Positions 1 to 11,451 of a stretch of DNA of 64,000 nucleotides are shown in pieces. Each line of letters begins with the position of its first letter. The first letter of the stretch is position 1. The notes under the pieces were generated by a model. That model did no database searches. It had not been told where the DNA came from and saw nothing but the letters and a program-made list of their open reading frames with translations. The stretch covers positions 57,037,169 through 57,101,168 of the forward strand of contig OX485806.1 of NCBI GenBank assembly GCA_950295325.1, read 5' to 3'. This DNA is from Polytrichum commune. Taxonomy: Eukaryota; Streptophyta; Polytrichopsida; Polytrichales; Polytrichaceae. A program made the translations under genes and the position numbers.

Positions 1-299
1 TCATTATCCATCGTCCAAAGGCAGCCTTTTCTTTTGTTCCCCTAAAATTGTCCTCCACATGTATCCAAACAAAGGCACTACAACCATTCCACGTTATTGG
101 ATGGAAAGAAAACACTCCAAGAAAAGTGCTTTGAGATTTTTTGATTTATTTTTTAATTCCATTCTATTTTTCCATTATTTTTTTGGTGGAATCTCTAGCC
201 AGTTTTGTAGAACTTCAAGGTCCTAGGAGATTCTGGTTAAGGCTTTGTTCTTTACGAAAATGTTTGTTCTCTATTTGAAATTAGAATGTTTAGTTGAGG

Positions 300-1005
300 A
301 CATTATGTGTGAATTGTTGATGCTTTGCAAGAATGACATGCACTACAACAAACCTTGTCCATTCCAACCATGGTATCAATGACTACGTGTCCTAAAGAAC
401 TTAGTAAATGACCTACTCACATGCCTGTTGAATTTAGGATGACGTGTATAAGCGTTTAGTCATTGTTCAGTTACTAAAATGACTCATGGATGAAATGTGC
501 AAGCGACAACCCCAAATATTGATTTATGGTTAGTTATTCATCGTCCAATTCATCCATGCCGGTGTGACGTGCCAAGACAACTCTGACATAGCAAATGTGC
601 AGTCATTTATGTGTTGCCCTTGACCAACCAATACTTAACTATGACTCTCCAACAGATTGTAAGTATGACTATGCCCACAACAAAGGATGAGTACACATAT
701 GAGACAGAGTATAATGGTTGCAAACACAACATATTGGTCACTAAACATATGTCAACACGATGAGGTGGCATGCCATGTCATCGATGACATAAGCTTAGTA
801 CATGTATTGACGTATGATGGAGGTCTGAAATCATAAGTTCAATGGCGGGCACTGGGCAAGAACAATGCATTTCATTTTCCATGCCACGTACTCAATGACG
901 TGGACGTATGAGTCATAGTGGAGTTGTAGTTCAGTCATAGTGTTGTTGAGTACAACCCACTAAGAACATTTGTAAGCCTAGCTAGACTTTTGTAAGGACA
1001 AACAC
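300..1005. repeat. Gene-free stretch with scattered ATGAC motifs, possible CACTA subterminal region
   Basis: No coding frame is visible in the first kilobase. From about 300 to 960 the pentamer ATGAC, often followed by GTG, CAT or TAC, recurs on the plus strand roughly every 30 to 80 bases, and occasional GTCAT copies lie on the other strand. CACTA elements carry short repeated motifs beside their ends that bind the small transposase protein, and this region lies just 3' of a CACTA transposase. The terminal CACTA inverted repeat itself is not visible, so the end is probably outside the window or lost. Calling it subterminal is inference. Confidence 0.35.
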
Positions 1006-4000
1006 CTAAAATTTAGCTAGTGCTAAGGAGTTATCGAAACCTGATAGTTCTATGGCTCCCACCAATGACGTTGTGGTGGGCGGGGGAGGCACATGGTTCG
1101 CCAACTGCATGCCATCCGCTTCTTTGGTGGTGGTCATGAAGACATTTGTTGTGCTGTATTGATGTCTTTGGGAGTGTGTCTCCTTCACCAAAATTACTTT
1201 CCACCCCGGTTTCCGCACTTTGTCTAACCAAAATATTTGTGTCGCTTGGCTGGGAAATATGAACGGCTCCAACATTTGAGGAACCTTGTGGCGGAAATTC
1301 ACGACCATGAATCCAACCTCGTTTCTTACATACGTTGGGTTGCCCTGGTTGTCAAATTGCTTCATCCACTCTCACCTAAGAAGTATGACAGCTGTACAAA
1401 GTGGCCCATAGTTCAATTTAAGTAGATCCTTTAGTACTCCCACATCGTTTAATGTCACCTCCTCCGAACCCACGGAAGGCATGTGAAAGACAGAGGCAAC
1501 ACCGCTGTCGTAAGTTTTTAGCGTCATGGTTTGGTGGTCCTCCACCCGAAAGTGGTTTCCATAGGCCTTCATCCTTGTATATCGTGTGGCTAACTGTGAT
1601 GGTCTACTGCACATCAGAACCCTATCCATGTCATCCTCATCGTTTGGGTCAATAGGGTGATTGTGCACTACGTTTTTAATCCAATTTTCAAACGTGGAAA
1701 TGCTGGGATTTTCCTCCTGTTCTTCTTTCCATTGCCTGTACATCCAACTAGTCATTCACTAGTCATCCAATACTCATCCACCTGGTCAGACAGTAGTCAT
1801 TTTCAGTGGCGATCATGTTTTGCAAAACAACAGGGCACACTGAGACATGAATGTGCAATTAGAAAAACATAATCAGACTCACCTATGCCAAGGTGCCATG
1901 ATGGATAAATTTGTCAAAGCATATTGGTGGGCAACATCTCTCAATGTTGGTGTCATCAAGTACTTTGTTCCTGCCCCTTCCAACACCTCCTCTGCATCTC
2001 CGCACTCCTCATCTGCATCCCAAACTCGGTGGTCAACCACTTCAAACTTGTATAAATATTCCGTGATGAAACCTAGGCATTCATCCCTCGCATAACCCTC
2101 CGCCATGCATGCCTCCAGTCTGTCCATGTTCCGAACATAACGCTTTAATGTTTTCATGTATCTTTCTATAGGATACATCCACCTTGTGGAGACAATACCA
2201 CACATGTCCAATTCATCGACAAGGTGATATAGTAAATGCGTTATAATGTCAAAAAAAAAGGAGAGAAATGAATCTCCAGAAGTGCTATGCTCCGTGCAAC
2301 GTCCGCCTGTAGAGCTTCAAACTCCAATGGGTTCTAGACACTGTCACATATCCTTTGGAACACTTTCGAAATCCTCATCACCGCCATTCGTGGACCAGGT
2401 TGTAAAAGACCTCGTAAGGCTAGCGGCATGATTTTCTGCATAAGCACATGGTAGTCATGTAACTTTGAACCCCCATATTTCCTCTTGCGTATGTATTGAG
2501 CCATGTTGGAAACATGTCCTGATGGTGTCTTCAAGTTCTCGATAACACTAGAAAATACTTCGAACTCTTCGCTTGTCAACACATATGGGGCGGCCGGTTT
2601 CAACATTTTGCCATTTTTCTTTGGGTGGGGAATGAGCCACAAATGCGGTATGATGCCTTTACATTGCAAGTCCCGGCGGACCTTTACGGTGTCCTTATGT
2701 CCGGTGACGGTCTTCGAAATGTTCTTCGAAATATTTTGCTCATAATGCATAACATCTAGCGTGTATCGTATGAGCAAATCCTGGCAATATAGTCATAGAA
2801 TGGTTAGTTCAAGGGACATGGAGATAATCGACAAATAATGACTTTGATTATGACTGTCATTTGCATCGTTGATGGCTACAATGACTAGTAATTTTTGTGT
2901 CATTGTGGACGTGTTGTAACTCACAGACGGTCCCAATGGATTGGACATGGGTGCCTATATTCTCTACTATACTGCCACGTTTCCATTTCTATAGTTTTTT
3001 TGTAGTCATTTCCATCTGTTGAACATGACGTGTTGCAAACATGCAGTATGTTGGATTTAAGCATGTGCCCATGTGCATCGTAAACGACTATTCCGCTACT
3101 ACTGAACGACTAAATGCTAGTGACACACGCACATGTTTATGCCATCTGTGAGCACATTGAGCCTTTCTTTACTCTCTTTTTAGTTGGACATGTCGTTCTG
3201 TGTGAGGGTGCATACAATAATGGAGTCAAAGCAGCTAGATCATTTACCTTCCAATAAGGCAGGTTGTGTAAAATGCTCCTCCTTTTCACACCATGTGTTT
3301 TCAAGGGGTCTCCAGCGGCGTCTTCTTTGTTGCCTTCATCCAACCAGGTTTGATACTCGGTGGCTCACTGCACTTGCTCATTTGCAGTAATAACATTGGG
3401 CTTACCTCGAACTTCTATACGTCTATTGAAGTGGTCCTTCATTTCCGACAACCTCCACGGATTGTCATGGGCTAGCCACCTCCTTGTGTCTGTATAGGTT
3501 TGCTTTCCAAGTTCGATAGAATGTTCACCTTTAAAATGTGGCCCACACACAGGATAAGCCGCATAGCCCTGATGTGCAACACCTGCAAGTGTCCCATAAC
3601 CAGCAAAATCGTGTATGGTCCATAGCAAAACTGCTCTAAGTTTGAAAGCCCTTGACCCCACCTCTTTGAGCACGTCATAAGCATCCACACCCTTCCATAA
3701 TTGCATCAACCCCTCTACCAATGGTTCCAAATACACATCGAAGAATTGCGATGTCACAGACTGTTTTCCTGGGATTAGCAACGCCAACATTATGAACAAT
3801 TTCTTCGTAGTCAACCATGGGGGTATGTTGTAATTCAACAACATTACTGGCCATGTACTCCAACTTGTACGTTGCAATTTGAAAGGGTTCACTCCATCAG
3901 CTGCCATTCTTAAGTGAATGTTACGGTCTTCCTAGCCAAAACTGGAATTTACATTTTCATGTACGTGTTTCCATGCCTTTGAATCACAAGGATGTCTTAC

Positions 4001-4695
4001 CAATCCATTTGTGCTTGTTTTCTTTGCATGCCACACCATGAGTTCAGATATTGTGGGTGTACGGAACATACGTCTTAGTCTTGGAATAAGGGGAAACTGT
4101 CTAAGTACTTTCGAAGGCCTCTGTTTTTTGGCCTTGTCTTTGCAACGTGATTTCTTGCACTTTGGACAACTGGTGGCACCTTCATATTGCCCTCTAAATA
4201 AAACACAACCTACTTGGCATGCATGAATTGGATTGTAATTCAATCCTAATTTTTGAATCAAGCCTTTTGCAACATGAAGGTTTTTGGGTAACATATTCTC
4301 ACTGGGTAGTAGGTGTTCGCGGAAGAGGGTGAATAGATGGTCCGCAAATTTGTTGCTTACACCATGGATCGTACACAAAGTCATTATCAATATCGTGGCT
4401 GCCAATATGGAAGATTTGGCTCCATGGTACAGTTCCTCAAGGGCTTCTTCCAACTCGTGTGGATCACCATAATTGTCTTCCTCTGCAATGCTACCTCCAT
4501 TTTCCCCCAAAGGCTCGTCCTTTGACTCATCGTCAGAAAATGGGACTTCATCATTGGCCAGCTCATCGACAACTGTGAAGGCACCCATTACTATGTCCTC
4601 AAACTTTTCTTCCAATGTAGGGGGGTGGGCTGGTGCCTCATCAATTTCTTGGAATGCTTCCTCAAGCATCGCATGCATATCCAACCCTTCGTCAA
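1006..4695 (-). pseudogene. Decayed CACTA (En/Spm) TNP2 transposase
   Basis: Reading the minus strand from 4695 downward, the fragments follow the plant TNP2 order. An acidic leader (about 4695-4450) is followed by the TNP2 core, with CPKCKKSRCK at about 4170, KVLRQFPLIPRLRRMF and MVWHAKK, then ADGVNPF and STWPV (3907-3365). The block ending in LPYWK (about 3265) is followed by an intron, then LDVMHYEQN (2777-2334), a DUF4218-like part (2211-1879) and a DUF4216-like C-terminus (1755-1006, VGFMVVNF and EPFIFPSQATQIF). It is broken. In-frame stops lie at 3932-3934 (TAG), 2331-2333 (TAG) and 1372-1374 (TGA), and the frame changes across a run of nine A at 2251-2259. The N-terminal zinc-finger part is missing because a retrotransposon LTR begins at 4696. 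The intron after PYWK is at the same place as in the second CACTA element here. The family call is secure; activity is ruled out. Confidence 0.9.
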
Positions 4696-5668
4696 TGTCG
4701 CGCACCTCTCCATGAGGAGTGGCCAAAACACCATGGGCACAAGGGGGACCCCGGAGTAACACCCGGGACTTGTGGCGCCGTTGGTGAGAGGGCCCAAGTG
4801 ATCCTAGTGTGGGTGAGGGCCCCGGGCGTTGGGAACGCCTCCCACCCACGGAGACTAGGAGGCACAAGGGTAAGGCCATGAGCTTTGCGTAGCTCATGGC
4901 GTGGTGATTCTAGAATGCTCAAGAACACCTCAATCGGAGGTGTGAGCTAGGAGTTATGGCCATTTGAGTGGGGCGCTGTCCCGGGACAGCGCCCTGGTTC
5001 AGCAGTGCCTGGGAGTGATTCCCGGGACTGCCAAGGTTCAAACAGGCATTACTTCCTCAATACTTGCCCGAATGGGGCAACTGAGGAGTCCATCGGCATC
5101 TACGTGAAGCGTAGATGAAGATGGAGTGGTTGGTTGTTATGATCAGACATCATACAAGGAAGTTATGATGGTCTGAAGCTGCTGGGGGCTTCTAGGCCCA
5201 GCGGCTAAGGGGAAATGTCCACTTGGCCCCAACTCTTGGTAGAGAGACAAGAGGTTGGTTGACGGTGGGGTAGGGGCCCCGCGTAGAGTCCTAGAGGCTT
5301 ATATGGGTGAGGTGGTGTGGCCTCACCCACCCGAGGCCGAACGGCACGGCCTCCATGGGCTTTGGCCCATTGTGAGGCCATAGTTGCCTAGCATGGTTCG
5401 GGTTGTTGTAGTGTTGCTCCGGCAACGCGATGATCAACATAAGATTGGACTTCCATGGATGGAAGTCCACATCTAAGGATTGGTTACCAATTAAAGGGGT
5501 GTGTCCCGAAAGCAAAGTAGGAGGGTTGGTTCCCTCCTATGAACTATTGGTCCGGGGTAAGAGGAGCTATCCATTAGCATGGCGGAATGCGAATGGTTAG
5601 CGCTCGTAACCTTTGCTAGAAACGAAAATTGGCAAGATTGTCAAGGGGGGCTAGCAAGGGTTGCGACA
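4696..5668 (+). repeat. 5' LTR (family L1)
   Basis: The 973-bp repeat begins TGTCGCGCACC and ends GGGTTGCGACA, a TG...CA LTR with 6-bp terminal inverted repeats. The same sequence recurs at seven other places in the window. A CTTATATGGG box (about 5299) is a possible TATA element, by resemblance only. Apparent open frames inside it recur in every copy and are not genes. Confidence 0.93.
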
Positions 5669-5670
5669 CT

Positions 5671-5682
5671 TGGTATCAGAGC
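5671..5682 (+). other. Primer binding site, initiator-Met tRNA
   Basis: TGGTATCAGAGC starts two bases after the LTR end and is the exact complement of the 3' end of plant initiator methionine tRNA. That is the standard minus-strand primer of many Ty3/gypsy and Ty1/copia elements. It fixes the LTR boundary and the element orientation. Confidence 0.93.
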
Positions 5683-6870
5683 AGGGTTCCAAGTTTTGAG
5701 CTCGCACTTTGAGGGAAACATGGGTATAAAAAATGCGGGTTATGATGGTGAGCCCGGGGTTTCCAAAAGGTTGTGAGGCTCAAATTGGAACAAGGATCAT
5801 GTGCAAATGGAGTTTGACCATACCATTGATTTTAATGGTAATGGTGGGCATGAGGGTGGATTCGGTGAGGAAAATGGAGGAGTGCTTTGAAAAGGACTCC
5901 CGCAAACCTCAAAAAACATTTGGGGCCTAGAATACCGAAAGCACCCAAAACCTTGGAGGGCATTATTGTTGGATTGAAATTCCAATTCCAAGTGTTTGGA
6001 AGGTATTGATGTTGGAATGAATTTGGTGGAAATGAGGCGTTCGGGCCTCTTAAGGCGTATATGCACGCATTTCACACCCAAATGAATTGTACATCTTAGA
6101 TGAACGAGTTTTCTAAGAAATACATCGTTTTAGGTGGGTTTCAAAAGCGGGTCGTGAATACCAAGTTCAAATTTCCAAAGTTTATTGAGGTTGTGGCGGG
6201 GATCATCAAAATTGCCATGAGCATCAAGGTTGATGATCCCATTAAGCAATTTGGCGGTGCGTTACAACAATGGACGTTGAGGGGAGATAGGTACCCCGCC
6301 AAATAATACTTGTGCCGCGAACCGAATGTAAGACGATGGCATTGTGGCCAAGGCTAGTAGCCTTAAGCCGAGGCCAAGTCTTTTGTACCTTGAGGCTCAA
6401 ATGAATGGGAGAAATGTCTCATGTATTGATAAAGAGGCTACCACTTCTTCTTGAGCCCAAAATTCATAAGGGAGTTGGGGCTTGCCGATTGGTAGAGCGG
6501 CCAAGCCCACCAAGGTGCGGTTTGGAAAGGGCGATCCGCATGAGACAAAGGAGGCCGCGATGCATGTAACCTTTCAACGTGGGACATTGGATTTTTGTCA
6601 AAATTTCACACCAAGTGAAATAGATAAAATGCATGTCATTGTGAAGGCCGCCTTCTTTGAAACTCACATGATAGATGTGAGGTGCAAGCCGGTGTGCTTG
6701 CGGTGCATTATGATGTGTCATAATGGCAAAGAGTTGAAGTTCAAATTGACAAGGTCTCCTATGGTAGGAGGACCCAAGTTGAATTTGGTCTTAATGGACC
6801 AAATGAAAAATAGAAATCATAATGGTCGTGGTTCAATTGGAGCAACTCCAAGGAACGTATGGGGAGGCTA
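5683..6870 (+). pseudogene. Degenerate gag / protease region of the gypsy element
   Basis: No single frame spans this part. Short frames at 5733-5930, 6100-6306 and 6482-6871 are conserved with the second internal copy at 43173-44520, which shows they belong to the element. The 6482-6871 frame (129 codons) precedes the remnant leading into the RT region and sits where the aspartic protease usually lies, but I cannot find a clear D-S/T-G active site. The gag assignment rests on position alone. Confidence 0.5.
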
Positions 6871-6889
6871 GGAAAGATGGGCCTTCCCT

Positions 6890-7860
6890 AAACCACATTG
6901 GTGGGATGTTGGTGAGATACAAGGATGTATTCACCAATGTGTTGCTCAAAAAAATTACCTCCAAGGAGTGAAAAACAACTTTGCTCAATGAGAGATTGAG
7001 TTCTTGAGGTATGTGGTGACAAAGGAAGTGGGTGGACGAACATGAAAAATTAATGTCAAGGCAATCCAAGAGGAGAATTGGCCTTTGACTCAAGAAAAGG
7101 CCTAAGGTCATTTGTTGGCCTAGCCAACTACTACCACCACTTCATTCGAGGGGTTTCTAAGGTTGCTAGGACCTTAGTCAACTTGTTGAAAAATGGCTAT
7201 TCCAAGAGTGAGATGAGCCTTGTCACCAAGCCTTTGGAGAGCTCAAAAGCAAGGTCTTTTCGCCGCCCGTGCTTAAGTTCGCGGACTTTGACAAACCTTT
7301 TGAGGTGCATACGGGGGCGAATAACTTTACCATTGGCGGATGTTGAGGCAAAATGGATGGCCATTGCATATAAGAGCATGAAGCTCGATGGTTGTCCGAC
7401 CTTGTCCAACTTGTGCAAGAAATGGCTATCCCAAGAGTGGGATGAGCCTTGCCACCAAGTCTTTGAGGAGCTTAAGACCAACTTCTCTTCGCCGCCCGTG
7501 CTCAAGTTCGCGGAATTTGACAAACCTTTTGAGGTGCATACGGGGGCGAGTGACTTTAACATTGGTGGATGAGGATGCAACATGGATGGCCATTGTATAT
7601 GGAGCATGAAGCTCGATGGTTGTCCGACCTTGTACGACTTGTGGAAGAAATGGCTATCCCAAGAGTAGGATGAGCCTTGTCATCAAGTCTTTGGGGAGCT
7701 TAAGAGCAAGTTCTCTTCGCCGCGCGTGCTCAAGTTCGCGGAGCTTGACAAACCTTTTGAGGTGCATACGGGGGTGAGTGACTTTGCCAATGGTGCATTA
7801 TGTGTAAGATGGATGGCCCTTGCATATGGAAGCATGAAGCTCGATGGTTGTCAAAGAGGA
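6890..7860 (+). pseudogene. RT / RNase H remnant with the RT core deleted
   Basis: At about 6900-6970 the frame resembles the gypsy spacer before reverse transcriptase (RYKDVFTNVL). After about 15 bases without recognisable sequence it jumps to IEFLRYVVTKEVGG and then RSFVGLANYYHHFIRG (about 7102-7150), which is the end of RT and the connection to RNase H. The part that should hold the catalytic YxDD motif is absent, so this copy cannot encode a working polymerase. The RNase H start (PPVLKFAEFDKPFEVHT) then appears three times in tandem. Frames shift between copies. Confidence 0.8.
7191..7860 (+). repeat. Tandem triplication, about 229 bp, inside the RNase H region
   Basis: The segment starting AAATGGCTAT begins at 7191, 7420 and 7648, so the period is 229 then 228 bases. 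Each copy carries the FEELK...PPVLKFA(E/D)FDKPFEVHT coding stretch and the 'atggatggccattgcatat...agcatgaagctcgatggttgtc' tail. The period is not a multiple of three, so each copy is read in a different frame and the duplication itself destroys the polyprotein. Confidence 0.88.
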
Positions 7861-8473
7861 CAACCAAGGCATGACAAAGAATTTCTTTGTCGTAGTGCAT
7901 TGCTTGAAGATGTGGCGACACTATTTGGGGTCGCACAAAGCAAAGGTCTACATGGACAATGTGTCCTAAAATAATTTTAACTTACAAGCGCAAGTGAGCG
8001 CCAAGTCATTGCGGTGGCATGATAGTTTGGCGCTTATGAAGGTGGATTTGATCCACAAACCGGACCGCGGAAATGTGGTGCGGATGCGCTAAGTAGACCG
8101 GATGAGTTCCAAGCAATGAGAACCATCCAAACCTTGTGGCTAATGTGTGCCGGCAAAGGAAACTTGTGATGCAAGATACGGGAGGGGTAAATTAACTACC
8201 CCAAAGCACAAAAGCTTTTAGGTGAGCTTCGCAAGAGCAAGGTGCTCAAAGTGGTTAAGTTGGTGGACGGATTGTTCAAGTGCAAGCAAAGTTGGGTGTA
8301 TGTGCCACAAGGCAAGTAGAGGCTATCGGTTTTGAAGGAGGAATTTGATAGTCCTATTGCCGGCCTTATAGGAGAAAGGAAAAACCGCCATAGAATGGTG
8401 TCTTGGAGGTACCATTGGCAGTGCATAAAGGAAGATATAGCCCACTTTGTGAAGGCTTGAATCAAATTGCCAA

Positions 8474-9229
8474 GTGAACCGAGCCTCTTTACAAAAGCAA
8501 GGCGGCTTCTTGCAACCGTTGCCTATCCCGTTGGCGCCATGGCATAGTATGTGCATGGACTTGATCACAAGTTTGCCGAAGTCACATGGGTATGATGCCA
8601 TCTTGTTGATGGTTGAGCGGTTTGCCAAGTTGGCACACATGGTGCCGATTGTGGGAACCGCAACCGCGTTGGAGACCGCATAGCCTTTTCTCAAAGGATG
8701 GTTGAGGCACCACGGGTTGCCAAGAGTGATTGTGTGGGATCAAGATCCAAAGTTCACAAGTGCATTTTCAATGCATTTCTCTAAGGAGGTCGGAATGAAA
8801 CTAAGGTTTAGCACGACCTTGCATTCCCAAATGAATGGGAAATCGGAGCGTGTGAATGGAGTCTTGAAGCAATACTTGAGGAACTTGGTGGGGGCGGACC
8901 AAGGAGATTGGGCGGACTATGTGGGTCGAGCGGAGTGTAATTGCAATGTAGCCACGCACTTGGCTACCAAGGGGTGGTCTTTCGTGGTGGCTTATGGAGT
9001 GGATGCGCTCCAACCTATTAACCTAGCTCTCGAGGGGGCACATTCAACACTAGAGTTCAACCAAGATGGTGAGGACTTGGCCAAGAAGCGTGAACAAGTC
9101 TTGGAGATGACCAAGTTGTTGGTAGAGAAAGCCCGAAGGTGCTACGGAGTGCAAGTCAATGCCGGAAGACGCGAAGTGGAGAATGAGGTGGGCCAAAAGG
9201 CGTTGTTGAATGTGAACAACTTCACTTAG
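8474..9229 (+). pseudogene. Ty3/gypsy integrase, one in-frame stop
   Basis: The frame carries the retroviral-type integrase core: MDLITSLPKSHGYDAILLMV (first Asp), VIVWDQDPKFTS (second Asp) and GKSERVNGVLKQYLR (catalytic Glu). This is the D,D-35-E arrangement expected for strand transfer. An in-frame TAG at about 8681-8683 separates the first Asp from the other two catalytic residues. A second stop follows NNFT at 9227-9229, after which a homologous C-terminal part continues. The HHCC zinc-binding region upstream (8180-8470) is not readable in one frame. Family assignment is firm. Confidence 0.88.
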
Positions 9230-9660
9230 CCGGAAGGCCTCACTCCAAAGTTCATGTCCAAAATTGGAGCTCCGTTTTCCATTGTGGAACAAGTGGTCAA
9301 GGACATATATAAGTTGGAATTACCGCCGGAGATCAAAGTGCATCCGACATTTCATGTCTCATTCCAAAAGCCATTTTAGGACGACACCTTGTGGCCCGAT
9401 CACAAGTAAGTGATTAGGCCACCTCCCGACCTTGTGGATGTCATTTGGAACATGAGGTAGGAGGGCATCCTCAAGTGTAGGAAGCCCAAATGAAAATGAA
9501 AGAAAAAGTACAAAAGAATACTTGGTGAAATGGTGAGGATACCATGAGAGAGAAGCCGCTTGGGTAGCGGCAAGAGACATGATGAACGACAAGGAATTCG
9601 TGAAGCACTTTGAAGAAACTAAGGCTAAGGATTCCAATAAAAAGAAGCGTAGGCATTGAT
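9230..9660 (+). pseudogene. Integrase C-terminus and chromodomain remnant
   Basis: After 9230 the translation continues as the usual gypsy linker (KFMSKIGAPFSIVEQV, YKLELPPEIKVHPTFHVS). Near 9515-9630 it reads EYLVKW, a stop, GYHEREAAWV and then MMNDKEFVKHFEE. The EYLVKW-GY...W pattern is the signature of the C-terminal chromodomain of plant chromoviruses, which tethers integration to chromatin. Several stops interrupt it. A terminal stop lies near 9658-9660. Confidence 0.75.
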
Positions 9661-10458
9661 GAGGACATCAATCTCCTTTAGTGGGGGAGAGACTCTAGTA
9701 GCACACTTAGCTTCGAGGCTAATTACTCCACAACATGAACTTGTTCTTTGGCTTGAGGAAATAAAGTCCAAACTTTAGTGGTGCAAAGAGAAAAGTATGA
9801 GATGAGGTCCTAGTCTTATACTTGTGCTTGGTTAATGGAAGAGGGGGAATAGATATGCCAAACTAGGTTGGGTAAGCCGAGTAATTGGGGGCCATGGCTT
9901 AGAGGGGCCTTGGATAAAACCAAGAAACTTCGTAGCCATTGGCTTGTCCGGGCAGGGACAAGGTGATGGCGCGTGCTCATAAAAGTGCTACCCGCGAGCT
10001 AACGAGAGTTGGCGCATGGGAGTCATGAACCCATGTCTCGAAAGAGCAAAGTGGGAACCGAGTCGGGCGGGACTTGGCATCACCCCCGTGCGATCGAGGC
10101 GTGGCTTAACAATGGAAAGCCATCTCGGAGTTGCAACCGAGACAACTTAGTGGAAGCGTTGAGGTCTTGCCTAGATATGTCATGTTAGGCTAGTGGAGCC
10201 TAACGGAGGAGGCCCCAAAGGAGGGGCAACCCAAGTGAGTCCCAAAGTAGGTGGGTCTAGTATAGGTTAGGTCCTTGGATGAGAGATCCAAGGTCATTAA
10301 CGGACCACCTAGGAACGACACCTTTAGGACCATGCCAAATTTGAATATGCATTGTGGGGGTCGCGCCCTAAGGTAAACACAATGCCGCACCATAGAGGAT
10401 GGCAACTTGAGAATCGGTGTGCCGACTACGAGTATAGTCGATGAGAGCATCGACTCCG
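9661..10458 (+). other. 3' untranslated stretch of the gypsy element
   Basis: This 800-base stretch lies between the chromodomain and the 3' LTR. It begins with the common gypsy phrase 'gtgggggagaga' and holds no reading frame that I can link to a protein. It is probably 3' UTR. Confidence 0.5.
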
Positions 10459-10460
10459 TT

Positions 10461-10473
10461 TGGTGGGGGTGAG
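10461..10473 (+). other. Polypurine tract
   Basis: TGGTGGGGGTGAG abuts the 3' LTR directly and is the expected plus-strand primer position. It contains two T interruptions. Confidence 0.7.
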
Positions 10474-11451
10474 TGTCGCGCACCTCTCCATGAGGAGTGC
10501 TCAAAACACCATGGGCACAAGGGGGACCCCGGAGTGACACCCGGGACTTGTGGCGCCGTTGGTGAGAGGGCCCAAGTGATCCTAGTGTGGGTGAGGGCCC
10601 CGGGCGTTGGGAACGCCTCCCACCCACGGAGACTAGGAGGCACAAGGGTAAGGCCATGAGCTTTGCGTAGCTCATGGCGTGGTGATTCTAGAATGCTCAA
10701 GAACACCTCAATCGGAGGTGTGAGCTAGGAGTTATGGCCATTTGAGTGGGGCGCTGTCCCGGGACAGCGCCCTGGTTCAGCAGTGCCTGGGAGTGATTCC
10801 CGGGACTGCCAAGGTTCAAACAGGCATTACTTCCTCAATACTTGCCCGAATGGGGCAACTGAGGAGTCCATCGGCATCTACGTGAAGCGTAGATGAAGAT
10901 GGAGTGGTTGGTTGTTATGATCAGACATCATACAAGGAAGTTATGATGGTCTGAAGCTGCTGGGGGCTTCTAGGCCCAACAGCTAATTAAGGGGAAATGT
11001 CCACTTGGCCCCAACTCTTGGTAGAGAGACAAGAGGTTGGTTGACGGTGGGGTAGGGGCCCCGCGTAGAGTCCTAGAGGCTTATATGGGTGAGGTGGTGT
11101 GGCCTCACCCACCCGAGGCCGAACGGCACGGCCTCCATGGGCTTTGGCCCATTGTGAGGCCATAGTTGCCTAGCATGGTTCGGGTTGTTGTAGTGTTGCT
11201 CCGGCAACGCGATGATCAACATAAGATTGGACTTCCATGGATGGAAGTCCACATCTAAGGATTGGTTACCAATTAAAGGGGTGTGTCCCGAAAGCAAAGT
11301 AGGAGGGTTGGTTCCCTCCTATGAACTATATGGTCCGGGGTAGGAGGAGCTATCCATTAGCATGGCGGAATGCGAATGGTTAGCGCTCGTAACCTTTGCT
11401 AGAATTGAAAATTGGCAAGATTGTCAAGGGGGGCTAGCAAGGGTTGCGACA
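10474..11451 (+). repeat. 3' LTR (family L1)
   Basis: This is a 978-bp direct copy of 4696-5668. The differences seen by eye are a few substitutions, a 4-base TTAA insertion near 10985 and a one-base indel near 11330. It ends at GCGACA and is followed at once by satellite A. Confidence 0.93.

Larger units (their letters stand above)
4696..11451 (+). mobile_element. Ty3/gypsy chromovirus-type LTR retrotransposon, two LTRs, coding region decayed
   Basis: Two direct repeats of 973 and 978 bp bound this element. Each starts TGTCGC and ends GCGACA. The 5' LTR is followed after two bases by a tRNA-Met primer site, and the 3' LTR is preceded by a purine-rich tract. The inside holds remnants of gag/protease, the RT-RNase H connection, integrase and chromodomain in Ty3/gypsy order. 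The flanks do not match: GTCAA lies before the 5' LTR (inside the CACTA pseudogene) and TAGCT after the 3' LTR (start of satellite A). There is therefore no target-site duplication, and the element either recombined with another copy or lost a flank. By eye the two LTRs differ at only about ten positions, while the coding part is full of stops, so it was probably moved in trans. Confidence 0.9.

Noticed and set aside
4692-4928. Open frames inside the L1 LTR starting MFLSILESPRHELR or MSYAKLMALPLCLL
   Set aside because: They recur in every LTR copy, on both strands, and simply reflect a GC-rich LTR. There is no domain or codon signal.
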